Below, one piece after another: positions 9,554 to 17,369 of a stretch of 64,000 bases of DNA. The stretch lies in assembly GCA_024809215.1 (NCBI GenBank), contig JANUBW010000003.1, positions 496,001 to 560,000 on the forward strand. The letters are read 5' to 3'. The position numbers and the translations under genes are program-made. Position 1 is the stretch's first letter. Each line of letters begins with the position of its first letter. The stretch comes from Niastella sp. OAS944 (GTDB lineage: Bacteria > Bacteroidota > Bacteroidia > Chitinophagales > Chitinophagaceae). The notes under the pieces are model-generated. The model was given only the letters and a program-made list of their open reading frames with translations, was not told the origin of the DNA and ran no database searches.

Positions 9554-9947
9554 GCTTTTGGCAAAAAGGTGATTACTATAAAATGCAGTAAAGGGTAATT
9601 GATCAAAGATGGGCAGTAAAAAAGTCCCCGTTTAGGTCATACAGGATCATCTCTTATGAATTTACGAAATTTTTAGGAAGAAAGTTGCCCAAATGTTGCA
9701 TCCTGTTTTAAACACCGCCATCCCTTTTATTCATATATCGGTGTGGCTATTTTTACACTTATCGTTGCACTGATAATGATCGCTCCTAAATAAATTGCCT
9801 CACTCAATAAAGCTTCAACATTAATAAATTACTGGTTTTCATCAGCTTGTTAAACAAAAACAACTCTTTTTACCGGTATTGGTTTACAATACCAAAGACT
9901 GGAAAGATTATTGTGCACCTTTGTATTATGGGTTAAACGGTGCTATT
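9554..9947. other. Divergent intergenic region, no gene seen
   Basis: This 394-base spacer separates the diverging T9SS-protein gene and the small hypothetical gene. It is AT-rich and holds only short open segments. No convincing promoter pair, terminator or repeat was identified. Confidence 0.4.
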
Positions 9948-10199
9948 ATGGAAACAGAATTCTCAACTACTATTTTGTGCAAGGACGGCCAGAAACGGGA
10001 GTTTTATTTTACCCGCATTAATTCTGTGGCTATTTATTTCCACATTTCAGTGGTAGATAGCAGCGGGCGGCTAATAACAGCCACCCTTGCGCGCGATGAA
10101 AATAACCAATGGAAATTACATGAACATGAATTGCCCAATTGGTTCATTAATGCTGAACCCGAATTGGGCAACGAGGTAGAGCATAAAGCAGGCAGGTAA
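9948..10199 (+). CDS. Small hypothetical protein
   Basis: An 83-residue soluble protein starting at the ATG before ETEFSTTILCKDG. An upstream in-frame start at 9879 would add 23 residues, but the region before 9948 is less protein-like. Predicted strands alternate (KREFYFTRINSVAIYFHISVVDSSGR), suggesting a small beta fold; no family is recognised. It is convergent with, and abuts, the HxlR regulator gene at 10200. Function unknown. Confidence 0.55.
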   Translation: METEFSTTILCKDGQKREFYFTRINSVAIYFHISVVDSSGRLITATLARDENNQWKLHEHELPNWFINAEPELGNEVEHKAGR

Positions 10200-10568
10200 T
10201 TACATTTTTTCAGCTTCGGTCTCCTGCATCACTTCCACACCCTGGTGTTGCATTTGTTCGTGCCCCCATGTGCTTATAAGTATTATGGCAGGTATAAGTT
10301 CACGAGCAGTATCGGTTAAGCTATATTCAACCCGGGGTGGAACTTCAAAATAAACAGTGCGGGTTATTAATTGATCATCTTCCAACTCACGCAAAACCTG
10401 CGAAAGCATTTTTGGCGTTATTCCGGTCACATACCTGCGAAGCTCACCATATCGCCTTACTTCATCTTTCAAAAGCCATAAAATACGCGCCTTGTATTTG
10501 CCGCCAATACGTTGAAATGCGTAATCGACCGGGCATTTAGCAGCAGTGAGCCGTTTTATTTTGATCAT
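10200..10568 (-). CDS. HxlR family winged-helix transcriptional regulator
   Basis: A 122-residue regulator with the classic HxlR pattern: a conserved Cys12 in CPVDYAFQRIGGKYK, then the helix-turn-helix LRRYVTGITPKMLSQVLRELE, then the wing (YFEVPPRVEYSLT). Many HxlR/DUF24 proteins (YodB, QorR) sense quinones or electrophiles through this N-terminal Cys and control a nearby oxidoreductase. The diverging neighbour at 10709 is exactly such a quinone-oxidoreductase-like gene, so redox or electrophile control of it, and of itself, is a reasonable inference. Confidence 0.9.
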   Translation of the reverse strand: MIKIKRLTAAKCPVDYAFQRIGGKYKARILWLLKDEVRRYGELRRYVTGITPKMLSQVLRELEDDQLITRTVYFEVPPRVEYSLTDTARELIPAIILISTWGHEQMQHQGVEVMQETEAEKM

Positions 10569-10690
10569 GTTGAAAATTTTTTATTGCTGATTATCAACAA
10601 TAGTATACTTCTGGTATGTAGGCTACCAATTGGTGCATACTTGACTCAAATATACCTACCACGTTAGATTTGTTGCCTAAATTTTTTTTG
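10569..10690. promoter_or_regulatory. Divergent control region of HxlR and oxidoreductase genes
   Basis: The spacer contains short dyads that could be the HxlR operator: ATAC-5-GTAT (within ATACTTCTGGTAT) and GTAGGCTAC immediately after it. They lie midway between the two diverging starts. No exact TAnnTTTG box is evident, so the operator call is tentative. Confidence 0.35.
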
Positions 10691-10708
10691 ATGCAGTCAG
10701 TTCAAAAA

Positions 10709-11725
10709 ATGAAAAGCTTTCATATTCAAAACGGACATGGTTTAGCAGGTATACAGGCAAAGGAACATCCTGTTCCCCAGCCAGGCCCACAGGAGGTACT
10801 TATCAGGATCAGAGCAAACAGTCTTAGCTTTCGCGACATTAGTATTATGCAGGGAAATTACCTGTTGCCTGTAATGCCCGATGTCATCGCTGTTTCAGAT
10901 GGCGCTGGTGAAGTGGTACAAACAGGCAGTGAAGTTACCCGTACAAAACCAGGGGACCGTGTTGCTGTAAATATGTTTCCCCTGTGGCTCGAAGGTCAGT
11001 TTACCTGGGAATATGCTGCACAAATAGGCGGATCGCTGAATGGCCTTTTAACGGAATATGCAGTAGTACACCAGAACGCAGTTGTTACCATTCCCGATCA
11101 TCTTTCTTTTGAAGAAGCAGCCACTTTACCCTGTGCTGCGCTTACCGCATGGAATGCATTAACAAGCGGCAAACCCTTGCTGCCAGGTCAAACGATATTA
11201 ACACTTGGGTCGGGCAGTGTTTCGATTTTTGCCATTCAATTTGCCAGGCTTTTTGGCGCCCGGGTAATTGCCACCACTTCAGATGATGCTAAAGCCGAAC
11301 GGTTAAAAGCCCTGGGCGCTCATGAAGTAATTAATTATCGCACAACACCCGAATGGCATAAAACAGTGCGGCAGTTAACCAATGGAAATGGGGTTGACCA
11401 GGTTGTTGAAGTTGCCGGCACTACTTTAGAACAATCTATCCTATCAACAACAGCCGGCGGTCAAATAAATTTCATTGGGCGAATGGGCGGCGATCTGCAA
11501 CCTGTTCAAATAGGTTTGCTTTTTATGTCAGGTGCGCACATAAGACCTATTGCTGTGGGTAACCGCGCCCAGTTTATTGCCATGAATAAAGCCATCGCTG
11601 TAAACAAACTTCAACCTGTTATTGACCGGGTTTTTGATTTCAATAATTCCATTGACGCTTTTGCTTATTTGAAGGCCGGTAATTACTTCGGCAAAATAGT
11701 TATCAGTCATGGTAACTCCCTTTAA
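10709..11725 (+). CDS. NAD(P)-dependent alcohol dehydrogenase / quinone-oxidoreductase-like protein (MDR family)
   Basis: About 338 residues of the medium-chain dehydrogenase/reductase fold: an N-terminal GroES-like domain (PQPGPQEVLIRIRANSLSFRD, GDRVAV) and a C-terminal Rossmann domain with a TLGSGSVSIFAIQFA nucleotide loop. The zinc-binding GHE/Cys set of true alcohol dehydrogenases is absent, so it is closer to the zinc-free quinone reductase group. Starts at 10670 (TTG), 10691 (ATG) and 10709 (ATG) are possible; 10709 gives the usual family N-terminus (MKSFHIQ). Divergent from an HxlR regulator with a conserved cysteine, which suggests an electrophile or quinone response. Confidence 0.85.
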   Translation: MKSFHIQNGHGLAGIQAKEHPVPQPGPQEVLIRIRANSLSFRDISIMQGNYLLPVMPDVIAVSDGAGEVVQTGSEVTRTKPGDRVAVNMFPLWLEGQFTWEYAAQIGGSLNGLLTEYAVVHQNAVVTIPDHLSFEEAATLPCAALTAWNALTSGKPLLPGQTILTLGSGSVSIFAIQFARLFGARVIATTSDDAKAERLKALGAHEVINYRTTPEWHKTVRQLTNGNGVDQVVEVAGTTLEQSILSTTAGGQINFIGRMGGDLQPVQIGLLFMSGAHIRPIAVGNRAQFIAMNKAIAVNKLQPVIDRVFDFNNSIDAFAYLKAGNYFGKIVISHGNSL

Positions 11726-11842
11726 TAAGCGTATTTCCCTTTTCATTTCAAAATATAGGTATGCATTTGTTTACTGTTCCGGGCCGTAACGAGGTTGGTG
11801 CCTATGAATGGCCCGAAATAGCTGAAGTGTAACAATAAAAAA

Positions 11843-11866
11843 AGGAACCGGTAAACACCAGTTCCT
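11843..11866 (-). terminator. Rho-independent terminator of the small membrane protein gene
   Basis: AGGAAC/GTTCCT arms with inner GGT/ACC around a 4-base loop; read on the minus strand it is followed by a run of seven T (11842-11836). It lies 38 bases past the stop of the gene at 11904-12080. Confidence 0.6.
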
Positions 11867-11903
11867 GGAACCCTTATGTTATGACTGAAAGAAGCTTTAT
11901 ATA

Positions 11904-12080
11904 TTAGCTCAATACCACTTTCTTTGCGCCCAGCACATATATCCATAATGTAGCGGATAAAAAGCTGGTCAATACTAACAGTGCCGAGAAAGTATAATGT
12001 CCGTGTTGAAATAAAACTACACTTACTAAACTGGCAATTACTATCAGTACAATGGTAGTGAGGGTAAAAAACGTTTTCAT
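11904..12080 (-). CDS. 58-residue two-helix membrane protein
   Basis: ATG at 12080 opens a 58-codon frame ending in TAA at 11906-11904. The product starts MKTFFTLTTIVLIVIASLVS, then a short loop with HGH, then a second hydrophobic helix (SALLVLTSFLSATLWIYVL) and a basic end GAKKVV. Two predicted membrane helices, a clean start and stop and a terminator just downstream make this a real small gene. It resembles no family I can name; a small inner-membrane regulatory or stress protein is possible but speculative. Confidence 0.6.
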   Translation of the reverse strand: MKTFFTLTTIVLIVIASLVSVVLFQHGHYTFSALLVLTSFLSATLWIYVLGAKKVVLS

Positions 12081-12259
12081 ATCTAATGTTTTTAGGTGAT
12101 TGTTTTACTTGTTAAAGCGTATTGCTTTTATGTACTAATAGATGGCGCAAAAGCCAGGAAGTTTATTAAAGAAATGCTAAGAAGAAAAGGGTATTGCTAC
12201 AGGTAAAGCGGAATTATATGGTATTAGTAATTCATTAACAGGTGTTGCTTTAAACGAAC

Positions 12260-12298
12260 AACCCCTGATAAGGAAATGTGCCTTCCTTATCAGGGGTT
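12260..12298 (-). terminator. Strong hairpin terminator after the thioesterase gene
   Basis: Perfect 14-bp arms AACCCCTGATAAGG (12260-12273) and its reverse complement (12285-12298), 11-base loop. It lies 26 bases after the stop of the gene at 12324-12806; the minus-strand tail is only moderately T-rich. Confidence 0.65.
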
Positions 12299-12323
12299 AA
12301 TTATATAAACTGTTGTGGTTTTG

Positions 12324-12806
12324 TTAATGCACGGGGTTCTTCAAAGACTTTATTCTTTCTGTTAAGCCTCCATGTATATTCACTTCACCTACTTTAATAG
12401 CAGAGGCGAAATCCATAAACGCCGCAGGGTGTTCTTTCTTGCGGCCGGTCTTAACATCAACACTTGTAAAGTTGGTCCACATAATGGCTTTTAAAGTCGT
12501 TTGCTTTTCATCATACATTAACATTTCAACCATCACATGCGAATCGGCCAGCTCAATAAGTCTTGATTCAATGCATACCGTTTCGTTATAAAACGCCGGA
12601 CGTATATATTGTATATCATGTCGGCGCACTACCCAGGCAATGCCTTGCTTATGGTATTCTAACAGGTCTATTTGATAAGCCTGTTTCAGATGATCTTCGC
12701 GGGCGTTCAACATGTAATCGATATACCTTGCATTGTTCAGGTGGCCCATGGGATCACAATCACTAAACCGTACTGTATAAAATGTTTTTGGTTGTGTGGT
12801 TTGCAT
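12324..12806 (-). CDS. Acyl-CoA thioesterase, hotdog fold (4HBT family)
   Basis: A 160-residue single hotdog domain. The N-terminal motif SDCDPMGHLNNARYIDYM (about 15-32) is the 4-hydroxybenzoyl-CoA thioesterase signature, with Asp18 in the catalytic position and the HLNN loop. Such enzymes hydrolyse acyl- or aryl-CoA in the cytosol. The TetR regulator gene ends 21 bases upstream on the same strand (12827), so the two are likely cotranscribed and the thioesterase may be a target of that regulator. Substrate cannot be predicted. Confidence 0.88.
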   Translation of the reverse strand: MQTTQPKTFYTVRFSDCDPMGHLNNARYIDYMLNAREDHLKQAYQIDLLEYHKQGIAWVVRRHDIQYIRPAFYNETVCIESRLIELADSHVMVEMLMYDEKQTTLKAIMWTNFTSVDVKTGRKKEHPAAFMDFASAIKVGEVNIHGGLTERIKSLKNPVH

Positions 12807-12826
12807 ATAATTTAATATCTGCCGGT

Positions 12827-13432
12827 TTATGCCGGCTGGTTAATGTATTCTGTTTCTATGCGGTTTTTCAGGTTATCTAACAACCTGTTCAACACCGTTA
12901 CATCATCGAGCACTTTGGCCATCATAATACCGCCTTCTATTAAAGCAAATATTAATTCGGCCTCCTTCTTCACATTCAGGTCGTTGCGAAATGCGCCTTC
13001 CTGTATGCCCAATTTTATAATATGTTGCAGAGAGCCCAGCATTTCCTGTAACGCCTGTTTTGCTTTCTTTTTTAAAAAGGGAAAAGCATCATCGGCATCA
13101 ACTGCGGTATTCATAAGCGGACAGCCGCCATCTATTGGTGGTGAAACTGTATAGTTCTTATAGTATTGAAAAATAGCAAGCAACTTATCTACACCCGTTT
13201 TTTTGGCTTTTATCTTTTGGCCAATATCTTCTTTTAACTGGTTGTATGAGTATTCAAAGGCAAGGGCGGCAATTTCATCCTTGCTTTCGAAATTGCCATA
13301 CAGCCCGCCTTTTGCCAGGCCGGTGGCTTTCATAATATCGCTCATGGAAGTACCGGCATATCCCTTCTTGTTGAACAGCGGCGCCGCTTTGGCAATAATG
13401 AGTTCTTTTGTTTTTTCTGCTTTTGTCACCAC
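12827..13432 (-). CDS. TetR/AcrR family transcriptional regulator
   Basis: About 200 residues. The N-terminal TetR helix-turn-helix (about 13-58) reads FNKKGYAGTSMSDIMKATGLAKGGLYGNFESKDEI; the remainder is a helical ligand-binding domain. No ATG is available at the N-terminus; two successive GTG codons (13432 and 13429) are the candidates. A near-consensus promoter ends at 13434, so the transcript may begin at or just inside the start codon (see finding). The palindrome ACCGATCGGT lies within that promoter, pointing to autorepression. Cotranscribed with a thioesterase; a MATE pump diverges upstream and may be co-regulated. Confidence 0.88.
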   Translation of the reverse strand: MVTKAEKTKELIIAKAAPLFNKKGYAGTSMSDIMKATGLAKGGLYGNFESKDEIAALAFEYSYNQLKEDIGQKIKAKKTGVDKLLAIFQYYKNYTVSPPIDGGCPLMNTAVDADDAFPFLKKKAKQALQEMLGSLQHIIKLGIQEGAFRNDLNVKKEAELIFALIEGGIMMAKVLDDVTVLNRLLDNLKNRIETEYINQPA

Positions 13433-13433
13433 A

Positions 13434-13465
13434 CAAAAATAAACCGATCGGTCTAATTCGCCAAA
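13434..13465 (-). promoter_or_regulatory. tetR promoter with embedded operator ACCGATCGGT
   Basis: On the minus strand TTTG (13465-13462), 20 nt, then TATTTTTG (13441-13434), an exact match to TAnnTTTG. The perfect 10-bp palindrome ACCGATCGGT (13443-13452) occupies the spacer, the ideal place for a repressor. TetR regulators commonly bind such CCGATCGG-type sites. Confidence 0.65.
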
Positions 13466-13550
13466 AAGAAAAGCCTGTTACCATTCAACCCTATATAATC
13501 CGCTTTCATCGTTTATTATTAAGGGCTTAGCCTTTTGCCGGTAAAAAAAT

Positions 13551-13580
13551 TTTGGTTATTGGGGGCATTGGCTACCTTTG
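13551..13580 (+). promoter_or_regulatory. Likely promoter of the MATE gene
   Basis: TTTG (13551-13554) and TACCTTTG (13573-13580), an exact -7 element, are 18 nt apart. Transcription would begin near 13586 and leave a leader of about 150 nt that contains a three-codon open frame (ATG AAA ATT TAA at 13602) and the small hairpin GCGCTTGCAGCGC. Confidence 0.5.
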
Positions 13581-13734
13581 CCTCTCTTCAATTAACCGAA
13601 GCATGAAAATTTAAGACGCCGTTCGCTGCAGCATCAGGCATGTTCCACGAACACTTCCCAACATCTGCATTTTTTTATTAGCGCTTGCAGCGCAGTCATT
13701 TTATTTATTGTATTACCAGTTAAACAGGATCTGT

Positions 13735-15159
13735 ATGACAGACCAAACATCGAATGTTGGTACGCCACGTATCAAAACTTTTTTCTCTTTATTTAAACAG
13801 GCATTGAGCGGCCAGGAGCAGGACTATACACAAGGAAGCATACGCCGGGCAGTATTCTTACTGGCCGTGCCCATGATACTTGAAATGGTGCTGGAGTCGG
13901 TTTTTGCGCTTGTAGATATTTATTTTGTTGGCAAGCTGAACCAGCGGGAAGCCATTTCAACCGTGGTACTTACCGAATCGGTGATCACTATTGTTTATTC
14001 AGTGGCTATTGGGCTTAGTATGGCTACCACTGCCATGGTTGCCCGCCGGGTTGGTGAAAAGAATCCGGAAGCGGCATCAAAGGCCGGCATGCAATCTCTG
14101 CTGATTGCGTTTTTCGTAACTGCTATTGTTAGTATTACCGGTTTATATTTTGCGTCAGATATTTTAAGACTCATGGGCGGTTCGGCCGAAACAATTCGCA
14201 TAGGCACCAACTTTACCCGTATCATTTTTGGCGGCAGTATTGTTATTATGTTGCTGTTTCTCATCAACGGCATTTTCAGAGGCGCCGGCGATGCGTCAAT
14301 GGCTATGCGCTCGTTATGGATCGCCAACATTTGTAATATTATTCTCTGCCCCATATTGATCCATGGCCTTGGCCCCATTCCGGCCTTTGGCATAACCGGC
14401 GCCGCTGTGGCTACCACCACCGGCCGCGGTATTGGAGTTCTTTATCAATTATATCATTTATTCAATGGTAAGCGTATTATTAAATTAAGACGACAATACC
14501 TTGTACCCGACTGGCCAGTTATTAAATCTATTGTCAATATTGCCAGTACCGGCATTGCACAGTTCCTGATCCCTTCGGGCAGCTGGATAGTGCTTACGCG
14601 AATTATGGCCACATTTGGCGATGCAGCTGTTGATGGTTATGCTGTAGCGTTGAGGTTGATCATGTTCTTTTTATTACCAGCCTGGGGTCTTAGTAATGCA
14701 GCGGCCACGCTGGTAGGTCAAAACCTGGGTGCACAACAACCGCTGCGGGCTGAACAATCGGTATGGAAAACGGTGCAGTTCAACCTCATCTTCATGGCCT
14801 CTGTAATGCTGGTGTTTTTGTTATTTGCCCAACCTATTGTGGGCTTTATGAACAAAGACACCTCCATTGTTTCATATGGGGTGCAGGCCTTACGCATCAT
14901 TAGCCTTGGTTATATTTTTTATGGCATAGGCATGGTTGTATCCAATGCTTTTAACGGGGCGGGAGACACTAAAACACCTACGCTTATCAATATATTCGGC
15001 TTCTGGCTTTTTCAGGTACCGCTGGCATACCTGCTGGCTATCATTTTTGAACTGGGCCCCAAAGGCGTGTTCATTGCTATTGTAGCAGCGGAAACAGGTA
15101 TTTCAATTGCCGGTATCATTCTTTTCAGAAGAGGCAAATGGAAGCAGGTTAAAATATAG
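13735..15159 (+). CDS. MATE family efflux transporter
   Basis: About 474 residues with twelve predicted membrane helices in two MatE halves (SIRRAVFLLAVPMILEMVLES begins the first; ANICNIILCPILI and NAFNGAGDTKTPT are typical). It exports drugs, dyes or metabolites in exchange for sodium or protons. The ATG at 13735 is preferred to one at 13708 because the extra nine residues are not family-like and MTDQT starts a normal cytosolic tail. A TetR regulator with its own operator diverges 300 bases upstream, suggesting inducible export. A terminator follows at 15180. Confidence 0.9.
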   Translation: MTDQTSNVGTPRIKTFFSLFKQALSGQEQDYTQGSIRRAVFLLAVPMILEMVLESVFALVDIYFVGKLNQREAISTVVLTESVITIVYSVAIGLSMATTAMVARRVGEKNPEAASKAGMQSLLIAFFVTAIVSITGLYFASDILRLMGGSAETIRIGTNFTRIIFGGSIVIMLLFLINGIFRGAGDASMAMRSLWIANICNIILCPILIHGLGPIPAFGITGAAVATTTGRGIGVLYQLYHLFNGKRIIKLRRQYLVPDWPVIKSIVNIASTGIAQFLIPSGSWIVLTRIMATFGDAAVDGYAVALRLIMFFLLPAWGLSNAAATLVGQNLGAQQPLRAEQSVWKTVQFNLIFMASVMLVFLLFAQPIVGFMNKDTSIVSYGVQALRIISLGYIFYGIGMVVSNAFNGAGDTKTPTLINIFGFWLFQVPLAYLLAIIFELGPKGVFIAIVAAETGISIAGIILFRRGKWKQVKI

Positions 15160-15179
15160 ATCAACATACTGTTCTTACA

Positions 15180-15225
15180 GGGCGAGCCCTCCGCCAGCTG
15201 GTGGAGGACCCGCCCTTTTTGTTTT
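15180..15225 (+). terminator. Terminator of the MATE gene
   Basis: GGGCG...CGCCC outer arms with inner CCTCC/GGAGG and CCAGCTGG form a long GC-rich hairpin followed by TTTTTGTTTTT. It begins 20 bases after the stop codon. Confidence 0.75.
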
Positions 15226-15280
15226 TATAGGAATGGCTTTTGCAATTATTGGTTACTTTTAATTCTTAGTTACAACCTTC

Positions 15281-16318
15281 ATGAAGCAGCAAATTCCCAA
15301 TAACGCCATCAGGCAGGTGCTTATACTGGCCACCATTATTGCACTGGGCATCGTATTGTTCAACCAGTTAAAAACCCTTATTCCGGCCTTTTTGGGCGCC
15401 TATACCCTGTATGTATTGCTGCGCAAATGGATGTTCATTTTAATGGGTAAGTATAAATGGAAGAAAAGCCTTAGTGCAGCATTGCTTATGCTGTTGTCGT
15501 TCCTGATCATTTTGCTGCCCATTTTCCTGGTGGCCAATATGCTTACTACAAAAGTTGCCTTCTTTATGGAGCACTCGCAAGAAGTGCTGGGCTCAATTCA
15601 ATCGTTCGTAGAAAAAATAGAAGCGCAGTACAAGATCCAGATACTTACCAGTGCTAACCTGGAAAAAGTAACCGCCTGGGGTGGCAATACATTACCCAAA
15701 ATACTTGGGGCCACCTTTGATACATTGACCACCATTGTGATCATGTATTTTATTTTATACTTCATGCTGGTGGATGGCCGTAAAATGGAATCGAATTTTT
15801 ACGACTGGGTACCTTTGAAAGATGAGAATACCCTGCTGCTTCGCAAGGAGCTTAACAGTATGGTGTACTCGAATGCCATTGGTATTCCTCTTATTGCTAT
15901 TCTGCAGGGGATAGTGGGTCTTATTGGCTATCTTATACTGGGTGTTGATGAACCCTGGTTTTGGTTTGTGATAACCTGTATTACCAGTATGTTACCTGTG
16001 CTGGGCGCCGCTATTGCCTATATTCCGGTAAGCCTGTTGTTCTTTGCCAATGGTCATAATGGCAAGGGGCTTATTATGCTGATATACGGCCTTGGCATTA
16101 TTGGTACAGTAGATAACCTGTTTAGGTTTATTGTACTTAAACGCCTTGGCGATGTACACCCGCTGATAACAGGTTTTGGGGTTATTATTGGGGTAGGCCT
16201 CTTCGGGTTTATAGGTCTTATTTTTGGCCCCATTCTCATCTCCCTTTTCCTTGTGCTCATTAAGATCTACGCCAACGAATTCAATATTGAAAAAAGAGGC
16301 GAGGGCTCTCCCAGGTAA
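15281..16318 (+). CDS. AI-2E family transporter (UPF0118 permease)
   Basis: A 345-residue inner-membrane protein of the PF01594 family: about eight hydrophobic segments, a long extracytoplasmic region after residue 95, and the conserved C-terminal block with PVLGAAIAYIPV, DNLFRFIVLKRLGDVHPL and GLIFGPILISLF. Members have been linked to export of autoinducer-2, ions or stress solutes, and several work as cation antiporters; the substrate here is unknown. It stands alone between terminators. Confidence 0.9.
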   Translation: MKQQIPNNAIRQVLILATIIALGIVLFNQLKTLIPAFLGAYTLYVLLRKWMFILMGKYKWKKSLSAALLMLLSFLIILLPIFLVANMLTTKVAFFMEHSQEVLGSIQSFVEKIEAQYKIQILTSANLEKVTAWGGNTLPKILGATFDTLTTIVIMYFILYFMLVDGRKMESNFYDWVPLKDENTLLLRKELNSMVYSNAIGIPLIAILQGIVGLIGYLILGVDEPWFWFVITCITSMLPVLGAAIAYIPVSLLFFANGHNGKGLIMLIYGLGIIGTVDNLFRFIVLKRLGDVHPLITGFGVIIGVGLFGFIGLIFGPILISLFLVLIKIYANEFNIEKRGEGSPR

Positions 16319-16511
16319 TTGTACCAAATGTGCCTGCCCGCCATTAGGGGATTTCCCCTAGGAAAGAATACTTTCTTATACATACCAGAAAAATAATTTC
16401 GGAAAACACTGCAAATCAACCTGAATTTTCGAAATAATTTCGGGAAAGCTTCGTTACTAAGCCGTAATCACCGAAACAAATAGTTACAAATCCATATAAG
16501 TTCTAATTCCT

Positions 16512-17294
16512 ATGAAGCGGACGTACAGGAAAATGTCAATGGGGGCATTGTTGTGTTTTTTGGCAGTATCGCCGGTAATTACATCGGGTACTGATGAAGA
16601 GGTAAAAGAACCTGCTGCGGTTATTTCTACAGCAGCACCAGTTCGAATGCCCGCGGTAGCAAGTGCGCATGTTAAAACTGCTGCCGAGCTTTTTGAAGCC
16701 GAAGCGGAGGGCATGTACAAAGAAATGAAACTGAAAAAATGGGGCCTTTCTATAAAAGCATTTGAATATGCTCTTAAGGGTTATCGCAACCTGGTTGAGC
16801 ATGGAAAAGTGATGAAAGATGAAGTTCTTTCTATTTGCGACTTTAGCCAAAGCTCACGCCGCAAAAGATTTTACGTAATTGACATGGAAACAAAGAAAGT
16901 GCTTATCAATACCTGGGTAGCGCATGGCCGCAATTCGGGTGGGGAATATGCCCGCTCTTTTTCAAATAGCCCCGAGTCGCATAAAAGCAGCCTCGGTTTT
17001 TATAAAACCGGCTCTACTTATTACGGCACCCACGGGCTGGCTTTAAAAATTCAGGGACTGGAAAAGAACTTTAACGACAAAGCCGACGAACGTAACATTG
17101 TTATTCATGGCTCAGAGTATGTAGGTGCCAGTTTTTTAGCCCGTAGCCCTATCAATGGCCGTAGCCAGGGTTGCCCGGCGCTTCCTCAACAAGAAACCGG
17201 AAGGGTTATTCAAACTATAAAGGATGGAAGCTGCCTGTTCATCTATCATCCTACCAAAACCTACATTCAGAAATCGAGGGTATTGAATAGTTAA
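16512..17294 (+). CDS. Murein L,D-transpeptidase catalytic domain family protein (YkuD_2)
   Basis: A 260-residue exported protein. The N-terminus is basic then hydrophobic (residues 1-25, signal peptide or anchor), followed by a helical segment and the catalytic domain (about 105-255). The active-site set is present: His199 in IVIHGSEY and Cys221 in RSQGCPALP, with AHGRNSG near 138. Family members (PF13645) are predicted to cross-link or modify peptidoglycan or link proteins to it in the periplasm. A second copy begins at 484 on the other strand. A perfect bidirectional terminator follows at 17317. Confidence 0.85.
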   Translation: MKRTYRKMSMGALLCFLAVSPVITSGTDEEVKEPAAVISTAAPVRMPAVASAHVKTAAELFEAEAEGMYKEMKLKKWGLSIKAFEYALKGYRNLVEHGKVMKDEVLSICDFSQSSRRKRFYVIDMETKKVLINTWVAHGRNSGGEYARSFSNSPESHKSSLGFYKTGSTYYGTHGLALKIQGLEKNFNDKADERNIVIHGSEYVGASFLARSPINGRSQGCPALPQQETGRVIQTIKDGSCLFIYHPTKTYIQKSRVLNS

Positions 17295-17316
17295 ATAAGA
17301 CATTGATATAAATAGA

Positions 17317-17349
17317 AAAAGGGGCCGCTGATGCACAGCGGCCCCTTTT
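17317..17349. terminator. Bidirectional terminator between convergent genes
   Basis: Perfect 14-bp arms AAAAGGGGCCGCTG (17317-17330) and reverse complement (17336-17349), 5-base loop; A-run before and T-run after serve both strands. It separates the transpeptidase gene from the membrane-protein gene at 17370. Confidence 0.85.
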
Positions 17350-17369
17350 CTATTTATAATATTTTTATC

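Noticed and set aside
9879-9947. Upstream start of the small hypothetical gene
   Set aside because: The extra 23 residues are not clearly protein-like, and an ATG at 9948 gives a more compact protein.
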